NCBI RefSeq assembly: GCF_036323735.1
Contig: NC_086034.1
Coordinates: 32,267,939 to 32,331,938 of the forward strand
Direction of reading: 5' to 3'
Length of the DNA stretch: 64,000 nt
Source of the DNA: Rattus norvegicus
Taxonomy: Eukaryota > Chordata > Mammalia > Rodentia > Muridae
This document shows, in pieces, positions 48,245-60,545 of the stretch. A program made the translations under genes and the position numbers. A model generated the notes under the pieces. The model was not told where the DNA came from, made no database searches, and worked only from the letters and a program-made list of their open reading frames with translations. The first letter of the stretch is position 1. Every line of letters begins with the position of its first letter.

Positions 48245-49734
48245 TTTTTTTTTTTTTTTATTAACTTGAGTATTTCTTATATACATTTCGAGTGTTATTC
48301 CCTTTCCCGGTATCCAGGCAAACATCCCCCTCCCCCCTCCCCTTCCTTATGGGTGTTCCCCTCCCAAACCTCCCCCCATTGCCGCCCTCCCCCCACCAGT
48401 CTAGTTCACTGGGGGTTCAGTCTTAGCAGGACCCAGGGCTTCCCCTTCCACTGGTGCTATTACTAGGATATTCATTGCTACCTATGAGGTCAGAGTCCAC
48501 GGTCAGTCCATGTATAGTCTTTAGGTAGTGGCTTAGTCCCTGGAAGCTCTGGTTGCTTAGCATTGTTGTACATATGGGGTCTCGAGCCCCTTCAAGCTCT
48601 TCCAGTTCTTTCTCTGATTCCTTCAACGGGGGTCCTATTCTCAGTTCAGTGGTTTGCTGCTGGCATTCACCTCTGTATTTGCTGTATTCTGGCTGTGTCT
48701 CTCAGGAGCGATCTACATCCGGCTCCTGTCAGTCTGTACTTCTTTGCTTCATCCATCTTGTCTAATTGGGTGGCTGTATATGTATGGGCCACATGTGGGG
48801 CAGGCTCTGAATGGGTGTTACTTCAGTCTCTGTTTTAATCTTTGCCTGTCTCTTCCCTGACAAGGGTATTCTTGTTCCCCTTTTAAAGAAGGAGTGAAAC
48901 ATTCACATTTTGATCATCCGTCTTGAGTTTCATTTGTTCTAGGCATCTAGGGTAATTCAAGCATTTGGGCTAATAGCCACTTATCAATGAGTGCATACCA
49001 TGTATGTCTTTCTGTGATTGGGTTAGCTCACTCAGAATGATATTTTCCAGTTCCAACCATTTGCCTACGAATTTCATAAAGCCGTTGTTTTTGATAGCTG
49101 AGTAATATTCCATTGTGTAGATGTACCACATTTTCTGTATCCATTCCTCTGTTGAAGGGCATCTGGGTTCTTTCCAGCTTCTGGCTATTATAAATAAGGC
49201 TGCGATGAACATAGTGGAGCACGTGTCTTTTTTACATGTTGGGGCATCTTTTGGGTATATGCCCAAAAGAGGTATAGCTGGATCCTCAGGCAGTTCAATG
49301 TCCAATTTTCTGAGGAACCTCCAGACTGATTTCCAGAATGGTTGTACCAGTCTGCAATCCCACCAACAATGGAGGAGTGTTCCTCTTTCTCCGCATCCTC
49401 GCCAGCATCTGCTGTCACCTGAGTTTTTGATCTTAGCCATTCTCACTGGTGTGAGGTGAAATCTCAGGGTTGTTTTGATTTGCATTTCCCTTATGACTAA
49501 AGATGTTGAACATTTCTTTAGGTGTTTCTCAGCCATTCGGCATTCCTCAGCTGTGTATTCTTTGTTTAGCTCTGAACCCCATTTTTTAATAGGGTTATTT
49601 GTCTCCCTGCAGTCTAACTTCTTGAATTCTTTGTATATTTTGGATATAAGCCCTCTATCTGTTGTAGGATTGGTAAAGATCTTTTCCCAATCTGTTGGTT
49701 GCTGTTTTGTCCTAACCACAGTGTCCTTTGCCTT
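48245..49734 (-). mobile_element. Young rat L1, 5'-truncated, fused to U6
   Basis: T-run 48245-48259 (poly-A tail), complement of rat L1 3' UTR (48260-48969), then the last 250 codons of ORF2 (48970-49719 is one continuous minus-strand frame ending SLISGY, with the cysteine cluster). The L1 part stops at GTGTCCTTTGCCTTA (49734) and is directly followed by U6-derived sequence instead of more ORF2. No target-site duplication was found. Confidence 0.92.
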
Positions 49735-49767
49735 AAAAATATGGAACGCTTCACGAATTTGCGTGTC
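49735..49767 (-). pseudogene. U6 snRNA 3'-end insert (33 nt)
   Basis: On the minus strand: GACACGCAAATTCGTG, AAGCG, TTCCATATTTTT. This is the 3' end of U6 spliceosomal RNA through its terminal U-tract, in the same sense as the L1 it joins. The U6 oligo-U abuts L1 ORF2 (AAGGCAAAGG). It is a 5'-truncated copy without promoter and so not a gene. This is the known U6-L1 chimera class. Confidence 0.93.
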
Positions 49768-49810
49768 TTCTGAATTTCTAAATAAAAACTACATCTTAAA
49801 ATTATCTCTG

Positions 49811-50727
49811 GCCTGGTTGCTGCTGCCACGGAGAGCTCTTGGGCAGCACCCTGCGAACAAACTTGAGCCTCGGGACCACAGGTAAGACCAACTTTTCTGC
49901 TGCAAGTGACCTGTCTGGTGATCTCGGGACACACAGAGGCAGAATTCCTCTAGGACCGGGCACCTCCTGTGTTTACCGGAAGTCCCACACTCCCGGATCC
50001 CGGCCTGCAGCAGCTCTCTGCTCCCAGACACCATGGGAGAGAGACCCGACCGCCTAGTCAGGTGGGCACTCCTGAGGCTGCAGAGAAGAAGAGACCACCA
50101 ACACTGCCCACCCCCTGCCCACATCCCTGGCCCAAGAGGAAACTGTATAAGGCCTCTGGGTTCCCGTGGGGGAGGGCCCAGGAGCGGCAGGACCACTGCG
50201 TCTGAGACACCTCCGGAACCTGAAGGAAACAGACCGGATAAACAGTTCTCTGCACCCAAATCCCGTGGGAGGGAGAACTAAACCCTCAGAGAGGCAGACA
50301 CGCCTGGGAAACCAGAAGAGACTGCACTCTGCATACACATCTCGGACGCCAGAGGAAAACACCAAACGCCATCTGGAAATCTGGTGCACTGAAGCTCCCG
50401 GAAACGGCAGCACAGATCTTCCTGGTTGCTGCTGCCACGGAGAGCTCTTGGGCAGCAACCCGAGAGCGAACTTGAGCCTCGGGACCACAGGTAAGACCAA
50501 CTTTTCTGCTGCAAGTGACCTGTCTGGTGAACTCAAGACACAGGCCCACAGGAACAGCTGAAGACCTGTAGAGAGGTAAAACTACACGCCCGACAGCAGA
50601 ACACTCTGTCCCCATAACTGACTGAAAGAGAAGAAAACAGGTCTACAGCACTCCTGACACACAGGCTTATAGGACAGTCTAGCCACTGTCAGAAATAGCA
50701 GAACAAAGTAACACTAGAGATAATCTG
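49811..50727 (+). promoter_or_regulatory. Rat L1 5' UTR with duplicated 110-bp block
   Basis: GC-rich (unlike the surroundings) and expected to carry the internal L1 promoter. A 110-bp block starting CCTGGTTGCTGCTGCCACGG is present at 49812-49921 and 50421-50530 with only a few differences. Each copy contains CCACAGGTAAGACC, a strong splice-donor match. The minus strand is open for 160 codons (50054-50536), probably by virtue of base composition. Confidence 0.8.
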
Positions 50728-51545
50728 ATGGCGAGAGGCAAGCGCAGGAACCCAAGCAACAGAAACCAAGACTTCTTGGCATCATCGGAGCCAAATTCTC
50801 CCACCAAAACAAACATAGAATATCCAAACACACCAGAAAAGCAAGATCTAGTTTCAAAATCATATTTGATCATGATGCTGGAGGACTTCAAGAAAGACGT
50901 GAAGAACTCCCTTAGGGAAACACAGGAAAACATTAATAAACAAGTAGAAGACTACAGAGAGGAATCGCAAAAATCCCTGAAAGACTTCCCGGAAAACACA
51001 ATCAAACAGTTGAAGGAATTAAAAATGGAAATAGAAGCAATCAAGAAAGAACACATGGAAACAAGCCTGGATATAGAAAACCAAAAGAAGAGACAAGGAG
51101 CTGTAGATACAAGCTTCACCAACAGAATACAAGAGATGGAAGAGAGAATCTCAGGAGCAGAAGATTCCATAGAAATCATTGACTCAACTGTCAAAGATAA
51201 TGTAAAGCAGAAAAAGCTACTGGTCCAAAACATACAGGAAATCTAGGACTCTATGAGAAGATCAAACCTAAGGATAATAGGTATAGAAGAGAGTGAAGAC
51301 TCCCAGCTCAAAGGACCAGTAAATATCTTCAACAAAATCATAGAAGAAAACTTCCCTAATCTAAAAAAAGAGATACCCATAGGCATACAAGAAGAACTCC
51401 AAATAGATTGGACCAGAAAAGAAACACCTCCCGTCACATAATAGTCAAAACACCAAACGCACAAAATAAAGAAAGAATATTAAAAGCAGTAAGGGAAAAA
51501 GGTCAAGTAACATATAAAGGCAGATCTATCAGAATCACACTAGAG
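50728..51545 (+). pseudogene. L1 ORF1 pseudogene, truncated
   Basis: Starts MARGKRRNPSNRNQDFLAS and is open for 172 codons through the coiled coil ('NTIKQLKELKMEIEAIKKE'). A TAG at 51244-51246 replaces the CAG of 'EIQDSM'. The chain resumes at 51253 ('MRRSNLRIIGIEESEDSQLK') and then shifts frame again near 51441. The C-terminal domain is cut off by the deletion junction at 51540-51545. ORF1p would normally be the trimeric RNA-binding partner of L1 RNA; this copy cannot make it. Confidence 0.9.
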
Positions 51546-54322
51546 TAGAAACAAAAAAGGACCATAGAAAGAATCAACAGAACCAAAAGTTGGTTCTTTG
51601 AGAAAATCAACAAGATAGATAAATCCTTAGCCAGACTAACGAGAGGACACAGAGAGTGCGTCCAAATTAACAAAATCAGAAATGAAAAGGGAGACATAAC
51701 AACAGATTCAGAGGAAATTCAAAAAATCATCAGATCTTACTATAAAAACCTATATTCAACAAAACTTGAAAATCTTCAGGAAATGGACAGTTTCCTAGAC
51801 AGATACCAGGTACCGAAGTTAAATCAGAAACAGATAAACCAGTTAAACAACCCCATAACTACTAAGGAAATAGAAGCAGTCATTAAAGGTCTCCCAACCA
51901 AAAAGAGCCCAGGTCCAGACAGGTTTAGTGCAGAATTCTACCAAACCTTCATAGAAGACCTCATACCAATATTATCCAAACTATTCCACAAAATTGAAAC
52001 AGATGGATCACTACCGAATACCTTCTACGAAGCCACAATAACTCTTATACCTAAACCACACAAAGACACAACAAAGAAAGATAACTTCAGACCAATTTCC
52101 CTTATGAATATCGACGCAAAAATACTCAACAAAATTCTGGCAAACCGAATCCAAGAACACATCAAAACAATCATCCACCATGACCAAGTAGGCTTCATCC
52201 CAGGCATGCAGGGATGGTTTAATATACGGAAAACCATCAACTTGATCCATTATATAAACAAACTGAAAGAACAAAACCACATGATCATTTCATTAGATGC
52301 TGAGAAAGCATTTGACAAAATTCAACACCCCTTCATGATAAAAGTCCTAGAAAGAATAGGAACTCAAGGTCCATACCTGAACATAGTAAAAGCCATATAC
52401 AGCAAACCAGTTGCTAACATTAAACTAAATGGAGAGAAACTCGAAGCAATCCCACTAAAATCAGGGACTAGACAAGGCTGCCCACTCTCTCCCTACTTAT
52501 TCAATATAGTTCTTGAAGTTCTAGCCAGAGCAATCAGACAACAAAAGGAGGTCAAGGGGATACAGATCAGAAAAGAAGAAGTCAAAATATCACTGTTTGC
52601 AGATGATATGATAGTATATTTAAGTGATCCCAAAAGTTCCACCAGAGAACTACTAAAGCTGATAACTTCAGCAAAGTGGCTGGGTATAAAATTAACTCAA
52701 ATAAATCAGTAGCCTTCCTCTACACAAAAGAGAAACAAGCCGAGAAAGAAATTAGGGAAACGACACCCTTCATAATAGACCCAAATAATATAAAGTACCT
52801 CGGTGTGACTTTAACCAAGCAAGTAAAAGATCTGTACAATAAGAACTTCAAGACACTGAGGAAAGAAATTGAAGAAGACCTCAGAAGATGGAAAGATCTC
52901 CCATGCTCATGGATTGGCAGGATTAATATAGTAAAAATGGCCATTTTACCAAAAGCAATCTACAGATTCAATGCAATCCCCATCAAAATACCAATCCAAT
53001 TCTTCAAAGAGTTAGACAGAACAATTTGCAAATTCATCTGGAATAACAAAAAACCCAGGATAGCTAAAGCTATCCTCAACAATAAAAGGACTTCAGGGGG
53101 AATCACTATCCCTGAACTCAAGCAGTATTACAGAGCAATAGTGATAAAAACTGCATGGTATTGGTACAGAGACAGACAGATAGACCAATGGAATAGAATG
53201 GAAGACCCAGAAATGAACCCACACACCTATGGTCACTTGATTTTTGACAAAGGAGCCAAAACCATCAAATGGAAAAAAGACAGCATTTTCAGCAAATGGT
53301 GCTGGTTCAACTGGAGGTCAACATGTAGAAGAATGCAGATCAATCCATGCTTATCACCCTGTACAAAGCTTAAGTCCTAGTGGATCAAGGACCTCCACAT
53401 CAAACCAGACACACTCAAACTAATAGAAGAAAAACTAGGGAAGCATCTGGAACACATGGGCACTGGAAAAAATTTCCTGAACAAAACGCCAATGGCTTAT
53501 GCTCTAAGATCAAGAATCGACAAATGGGATCTCATAAAACTGCAAAGCTTCTGTAAGGCAAAAGACACTGTGGTTAGGACAAAACGGCAACCAACAGATT
53601 GGGAAAAGATCTTTACCAATCCTACAACAGATAGAGGCCTTATATCCAAAACATACAAAGAACTCAAGAAGTTAGACCGCAGGGAATCAAATGACCCTAT
53701 TAAAAAATGGGGTTCAGAGCTAAACAAAGAATTCACAGCTGAGGAATGCCGAATGGCTGAGAAACACCTAAAGAAATGTTCAACATCTTTAGTCATAAGG
53801 GAAATGCAAATCAAAACAACCCTAAGATTTCACCTCACACCAGTGAGAATGGCTAAGATCAAAAACTCAGGGGACAACAGATGCTGGCGAGGATGTGGAG
53901 GAAGAGGAACACTCCTCCATTGTTGGTGGGATTGCAGACTGGTACAACCATTTTGGAAATCAGTCTGGAGAATCCTCAGAAAATTGGACATTGAACTGCC
54001 TGAGGATCCAGCTATACCTCTCTTGGGCATATACCCAAAAGATGCCCCAACATATAAAAAAGACACGTGCTCCACTATGTTCATTGCAGCCTTATTTATA
54101 ATAGCCAGAAGCTGGAAAGAACCCAGATGCCCTTCAACAGAGGAATGGATACAGAAAATGTGGTACATCTACACAATGGAATATTACTCAGCTATCAAAA
54201 ACAACGACTTTATGAAATTTGTAGGCAAATGGTTGGAACTGGAAAACATCATCCTGAGTGAGCTAACCCAATCACAGAAAGACATACATGGTATGCACTC
54301 ATTGATAAGTGGCTATTAGCCC
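51546..54322 (+). pseudogene. L1 ORF2 pseudogene lacking endonuclease
   Basis: The first about 350 codons, including the entire APE-type endonuclease, are deleted. The RT is well preserved: 51783-52712 reads 'SFLDRYQVPKLNQKQINQLN', 'RPISLMNIDAKILNKILANR', 'SLDAEKAFDKIQHPF' and the catalytic FADD (52596-52607, residue 272 of that frame). A frameshift near 52670 moves into 52676-53380 ('MAGYKINSNKSVAFLYTKEK'). A TAG at 53378-53380 replaces Lys of 'KSKWIKD', and 53456-54319 covers the C-terminus with C143-x3-C147 ... HC156-x3-C160 and ends SLISGY. Two lesions in the remaining part are modest, so the copy is not very old. Confidence 0.92.
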
Positions 54323-55062
54323 AAATGCTTGAATTACCCTAGATGCCTAGAACAAATGAAACTCAGGACGGATGATCAAAATGTGAATGTTTCACTCCTT
54401 CTTTAAAAGGGGAACAAGAATACCCTTGGCAGGGAAGAGAGAGGCAAAGATTAAAACAGAGACTGAAGGAACCCCCATTCAGAGTCTGCCCCACATGTGG
54501 CCCATACATATATAGCCACCCAATTAGACAAGATGGATGAAGCAAAGAAGTGCAGACCGACAGGAGCTGGATGTAGATCGCTCCTGAGAGACACAGCCAG
54601 AATACAGCAAATACAGAGGCGAATGCCAGCAGCAAACCACTGAACTGAGAATAGGACCCCCGTTGAAGGAATCAGAGAAAGAACTGGAAGAGCTTGAAGG
54701 GGCTCGAGACCCCATATGTACAACAATGCCAAGCAACCAGAGCTTCCAGGGACTAAGCCCAAAGACTATACGTGGACTGACCCTGGACTCTGACCTCATA
54801 TGTAGCAATGAATATCCTAGTAATAGCACCAGTGGAAGGGGAAGCCCTGGGTCCTGCTAAGACTGAACCCCCAGTGAACTAGACTGGTGGGGGGAGGGCG
54901 GCAATGGGGGGAGGTTTGGGAGGGGAACACCCATAAGGAAGGGGAGGGGGGAGGGGGATTTTTGCCCGGATACCGGGAAAGGGAATAACACTCGAAATGT
55001 ATATAAGAAATACTCAAGTTAATAAAAAAAAAGAAAGAATTTAAGTATTAAAAAAAAAATGA

Positions 55063-55247
55063 GGGCTGGAGAGATGGCTCAGTGGTTAAGAGCACCCGAC
55101 TGCTCTTCCAGAGGTCATGAGTTCAATTCCCAGCAACCACATGGTGGCTCACAACCATCTGTAAAGAGATCTGATGCCCCTTTCTGGTGTATCTGGAGAC
55201 AGCTACAGTGTACTTATATATAATAAATAAAATAAATCTTTAAAAAA
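55063..55247 (+). mobile_element. B2 SINE
   Basis: GGGCTGGAGAGATGGCTCAG (A-box region), GAGTTCAATTCCCAGCAACC (B-box region), CCACATGGTGGCTCACAACC, TGATGCCCCTTTCTGGTGT and an AATAAATAAAATAAATC tail. Close to the consensus, with pol III boxes recognisable, and inserted next to the L1 poly-A at 55032. Confidence 0.93.
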
Positions 55248-55493
55248 ATAATACTTCTACAGGTATTTAAATTGGGTTTTGCCACGCCCTGAAGGATATG
55301 AAGGGGAAAAATCACTAGAGGATTAATATACAGATTATAGTAGGAGGGAAACCACAACAGTAGGAGTTCTTACACTATGATTCTTATAGTAAAGAAAAGG
55401 GGTTTCCAAATTGGCTTTAACAGCGGGTAGTGGAGAGTAAATTCAGATGTATGAAGTCCCAAAATATGGAAATGTGGGATATCTTTTAAACAA

Positions 55494-55546
<53 letters not shown>

Positions 55547-56069
55547 TATATATACATATATATATATTTATATAAACAGTGTTACAGAATAATAAACTAA
55601 TTTTCTGAGATCTAATAAGGAAACCTAGTTTGAATGTTTACAGTCCTTTATTATCCTTTGATTTTTGTTATTTATTAGTATTTCTTAAATTTTGTAATGT
55701 TGAACAGATTCCACAATAAACTGGCGAATTAGGGATAAAAAAAAAAAGTTAATACTGTGAGTAGTGCCAAAGAAGAGAGCGATTTTAACCTGAGCCCATT
55801 GAAAGTCAGAATCTGCTTTTAAATTACTTCACCTCTTCCCCTTGTCTTCTTCTTAATCTTGAAGCATAATCTTCAGCTTTTCTTCTTGTCTTCACTATCA
55901 GTCATGTATATAATTAGTCATGGTGAGACTCTAAACAAGGCTTGTATCCTTGCTCAAGTATAGAAGAATATTAGATTATTTGATAAAGGACAAATATGAA
56001 TTCAGAGTGGAGTACTGAATATAGGTACTATTGTGGAACTTTTGTGGATCTATCTGAGGCATAAAAAGG
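55248..56069. other. Unique DNA with CA/TA microsatellite
   Basis: (CA)n at 55492-55542 followed by TATATA to about 55575. No gene seen. Confidence 0.6.
55492..55575. repeat. (CA)n-(TA)n microsatellite
   Basis: About 50 bp CA then ATATATATACATATATATATA. Confidence 0.95.
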
Positions 56070-56082
56070 CATGGAGACTTTT

Positions 56083-56520
56083 TTTTTCCATCTTTATTAA
56101 CTTAAGTATTTCTTATTTACATTTTGATTGTTATTCCCGTTCCTGGTTTCCAGGACAAAATCCCCCTAACCCCTCCCTCTCCCCCTCCCCTTTTCTATGG
56201 GTGTTCCCCTCCCCACCCTCCCCCCATTACTGCCCTCCCCCCAACAATCACGTTCACTGGGAGTTCAGTCTTAGCAGGACCAAGGGCTTCCCCTTCCACT
56301 GGTGTTCTTACTAGGATATTCATTGCTACCTATGAGGTCGGAGCCCAGGGTCAGTCCATGTATAGTCTTTAGGTAGTGGCTTAGTCCCTGGAAGCTCTGG
56401 TTGCTTGGCATTGTTGTTCATATGGGGTCTCGAGCCCCTTCAAGCTCTTCCAGTCCTTTCTCTGATTCCTTCATCGGGGGTCCTGTTCTCAGTTCAGTGG
56501 TTTGCTGCTGGCATTCGCCA
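56083..56520 (-). mobile_element. L1 3' UTR tail (rat type) with 13-bp TSD
   Basis: Complement of rat L1 3' UTR. The target-site duplication CATGGAGACTTTT is present at 56070-56082 and 56521-56533. The L1 is only 438 bp including the T-run at the left; its 5' edge is at GGCATTCGCC. The overlapping plus-strand frames 56033-56372 are antisense to this UTR and not genes. Confidence 0.93.
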
Positions 56521-56533
56521 CATGGAGACTTTT

Positions 56534-58289
56534 ATTAGAGATTAAACCTTAGAACTTTTCTCGAGCAAGTCTCCCAGCCACCATTTAAACTCAACCCAAC
56601 ATTTCTAGCCTATGACCCACCACCTAGCTAACTCTATCCCTCCTGGCTCCACTTACTCTCCATGTGCTTTCTGAGTCCCATTTCTCCTTGCCTTCCCTGT
56701 GTTGTCCTCTCTGACTGGATGTTCTGCTCTTATACTTTCTGCCCCACCTATTCATCATCAGGTCTTTATTGCAACCAACCATAAGTTAGACAACACTTGA
56801 TATATCTCTTAGATTGCCTTTAGGTGGGTGAGAAAGTAGAAATATATAAAAATAGAAAAATTGGCAATGTGCCACAGGAATGACAATACCAAAATTCTTC
56901 CAGTACTTAACTCTCTGCTGGTACAGATTTAACAATCAAAGATACAGACACACACCTTAGGACAAGTTAAAGAAGGTCACCCCAACAACTATTTTCTTTA
57001 AATGCATCATAGTAATATCCACATTAGGTCCACATACTACATCCACTTAGTTTACATGCTAAGTATACAATGGATAAAAGTTTAGCAGTGATGCTGAGAA
57101 CAGATAAATGTAGCAAAATCTAACATACATAAATAAAATTGCAATTAATTACATAAAACATATACTTCAAATTATTTCAGAGACAATAGTATGAATGTTC
57201 AGTGTTAATTTGGGTATATCAAAAGGACCTTTATAATCTAAAGTTCTTATTTTAAGAACATGAAGGTAGGAATCTCTCTAGGAGAGTTAGTTGTACACAA
57301 TTCCATGCTACGTAGGGTTCCAGGAGACTCTCAGTGAAGTTAACTGGGCAACAAAACTCATGGTAGAGCTAAACTCTGGGAACAGACAAGTTCTCAGTGA
57401 AATTAATGTTCTATTTTAAATGAACAGTTAATACAGGAGAAACTGGCACTTAAAGTCATCATTCCTTATCATATGCAGACTGCACTTTATCTCCAATGAT
57501 AGAGAAGTAGTTTCTTTTATGGCTTATAATTTAAGAATTGGCAAAAAAATTATCTGTAAGGCATTTATGACTGTTAGGATACCACAGATCAAAAATTAAT
57601 TAAAATTTTTAAATTATCTTATAACATTAAACTTAAGAAAACATATGAAATACTGTTCATGTGAATACACAGAGACAGAGACAGAGAGACAGGGAGAGTA
57701 CAATAATCAACAGTTGGTTGGATGGAAGTTGAAAGTGAAATAATAGTTACTTGAGGCCTAAAAAAATAGAGAGAGAATTGTTCAATGAGTGTTGTTGAGT
57801 GCTGTTATAGTTACAGAGGACTATGAAGGCTGTGTGTATACAGTGCAGCAGAGTCACTGTAGATAATAAAATACTATGTATTCCAAAAAAGAATAAAAGA
57901 AAACATTTCAAAAATTCTCCTCATAGACAATGATAGTAGAATAGATACATTTAACCTGATTAAATGTTATCTATATGTACTAGAATACCATACAACACTG
58001 CAAAATCATATTTAATGTTGTTTCATTTGTTAAAATGAATCTTAGGTTTCAAAAAAATCAGTATGTCAAATTATTTCCCCAGATGTTTATCAGAAAGATA
58101 TGTCAACAGTCTTATCATGTGACAACCTTGTTATATACAAAATTCTAGCAATAAAAACTTTTAATAGTACTTCATAATTTTGAACAAATTAAAAATTATC
58201 CCAGGTATATACTTGAAGCATGTAGCTTTTGCTACCTGCTCTAAAGAGCCATGCTACCAGCCCTGCCCAGATTCCCTCGGATCCACAGA
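56534..58289. other. Unique intergenic DNA
   Basis: Nothing recognised apart from a short ACAGAGACAG patch near 57665-57690. Confidence 0.45.

Positions 58290-58342
<53 letters not shown>
58290..58342. repeat. (CA)n microsatellite
   Basis: About 52 bp of uninterrupted CA. Two Thr-His repeat frames cross it and are artefacts. Confidence 0.97.
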
Positions 58343-58345
<3 letters not shown>

Positions 58346-60279
58346 GCGTGCTCATCTTTCATCCTGCCTTACTGCTCAGCTACTGAGCCCTTCTAACTTC
58401 CCACCTGGAGAAATGACTGATGGCCACTCTGCTAGATAATTCACATGTGTGGTTACCTTTTCTTTCTCAGAAGCATGGCAAAAATCCTCCTCTCTCTCCT
58501 GTGTCTGCTAGCTTGCTTGAGAGCACCCAGAAGTCTCCCCTACTCTAAGCAGCTCACTAGGTGCTAGCATCTTTATTGATGGATCAAGAACCAATTGAAG
58601 AACAGGACCTTAGCATCAGCACTACTACCAATAGTCTTTTAATTCAAATAAATTCATGTGCAAAGACAAATAGGTAAGTCTTACAGATTTAGAAAGGGAA
58701 TAATTTAGCTTCAGAGTTAAACAGTTAAAAATTGGGTTTAGGTTGAAACCCTTGTATGAGCAATAACTCAGTCAAGTTCATAAGAATCTCTTTCTTCCAA
58801 ACTTTCAACTGCATTTTCCTTATGCTGTAGTTTCATATTGAAATCAACTCTCACTTGATGGTGGCAAGATAGGTATACGCAAACATTCATGTTCTGAAAT
58901 CTTAAATGCTCACAGCAAAATCCATTCTTTCCCAATAGTCTTAGAAGTCCCAAGTCTTAATCTCTGGGCTGACTTGGACCAAGTGCCAGTACAGTTACTG
59001 AAGTCATCCCCAGTAACACCCATAGAAGAGTGAGGAGAAAAGAATTTCTTCAACACAAAACCAAGGGCTCTTAGAAAAAACAGAAGAGAGATGTGCATTA
59101 CAACATATTTCATACATACATAACAGGTTCACATAATATTTCAAAATTTTCCTTTCCTAGCCAATATCTAGTATTACTACCCAGACACCACCATCCTCCT
59201 TACGAATGAAATGTATGCTTTGAGTGATTCCCACCAAGATCTCTGATTTACACATGTACTTGCAGAGAACTTGCAATCAACTTCTAGTATCTTTTTATAT
59301 CTCCATCTTCATTTAAATTTCAGCACAGAGAGCTCAGTCAGTTATTTTTAATATATAAAATTTTAATCTACTTCCAAGTCTTCAATTGCCATCCTTCCTC
59401 TTTGTAAAATTAACAAAGAACATGATCGATTCATTCTTAACCTAACCATGTATTTTCCTGTAATAACAGAAGTAAATGGATACATCAAACAATGGATTTC
59501 TACCAGTGTGTAGGGGAGGTTCTTCAAGGACTGGAATGTGCAGTTTCTATCACCATCTAATAATAACATAATATTCAGGGTCTAAGAGTCAATTATATAC
59601 TACATTGTGAATGCAAATGTGGATGGTTTGGACAGCCAAATTCATCATGATAGAGTTTCCTTTATACATGTGTCTACAGTCAGATTATAGACAGTCTGGG
59701 GGTGACCACCAACCTTCATCATTGTGCCTGAAAGGTTACTCTTCTCAGTATCTGTCAGGCTGATCTAGACTGGTTCATGTGGTCACCAAAAACGGAAGAA
59801 ATACAGAAAGCTGTTCTCCGAATTGCTTTGCTCTCTAGTCTTCTTTGGCCAAACTAATTGAGCACTTGAAACTATGCCAGAGTGGTCAAAAGGCTGCATT
59901 GCTAGATGCAATAAAATGTGAAGATTTGTACAACTTTTAGCAGAATCTTGCCTGAGATGTATCCCCCTGATGTTGGTTTATAGTTATGTTTAAAAACACA
60001 CTCAATCTCCCCATAAGTTGCCAGTAATAACTCCAAGAGTACACAACCCATGACATATCTGGATGAGACCCTTTAAGCCTAAGTCCTTTTTACCCAAACA
60101 CTTCTGAAGCCAACAAAGAAACAATAACAGCAACAACAACAAAAGCAGACTACCTTCCAGACTTCACTGTCAACTAAATTAAATCAGATTAAGAAACACT
60201 CAGTTTAGTGAGTCTCCCCTTTGAGCATACTGTAGGGTGTTTTCATAGAGGAGTAACCAAAAAGAAAATGGTTGTTGTT
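58343..60279. other. Unique intergenic DNA
   Basis: No gene, RNA or transposon recognised. Short open frames here (58768-59569) resemble nothing I know. Confidence 0.45.
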
Positions 60280-60545
60280 CTGAATGTAGAAGCTACTATA
60301 CCATGGGTTTGCACTCTGGACTGAATGAAAATCAGCTGAGTGCTAGCCTCTTTCTCTGTCTATTGGTTCAACAAAATGTGAAGGGCCACTGAGGAAAGTT
60401 GAAGAGTACTAGGCACTTGGACCTTATCCTACCCTGATGGACTTTAGCCTGTCAAATGGGGAGAACAAATAAATACTTGCCCCCTTTAATGTATCTTTTG
60501 TTTGGTATTTGGTGACAACAGTGAGAAAAGGAACAAATACAAATG
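60280..60545 (+). mobile_element. MaLR-like LTR remnant (3' part)
   Basis: GACTGAATGAAAATCAGCTG ... ACAAATAAATACTTGCCCCC ... GTTTGGTATTTGGTGACAAC ... GAGAAAAGGAAC resembles the polyadenylation end of MLT1/ORR-type LTRs (AATAAA, then a TCAGGTATTTTGTCACAGCAA-type end). Subfamily not determined. Confidence 0.45.

Larger units (their letters stand above)
49811..55035 (+). mobile_element. Long rat LINE-1 with 5' UTR and internal 1.37-kb deletion
   Basis: Order: 5' UTR (49811-50727), ORF1 (50728 to about 51540, truncated), ORF2 lacking its 5' part (about 51545-54322), 3' UTR (54323-55022) and poly-A (55023-55032, AATAAAAAAAAAG). Compared with the minus-strand copy, the segment equivalent to about 9172-10537 is absent. 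The 3' UTR includes the G-rich block at 54888-54958, which could form G-quadruplexes. It lies head-to-head with the U6-L1, separated by 43 bp. No clear target-site duplication. Confidence 0.92.
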
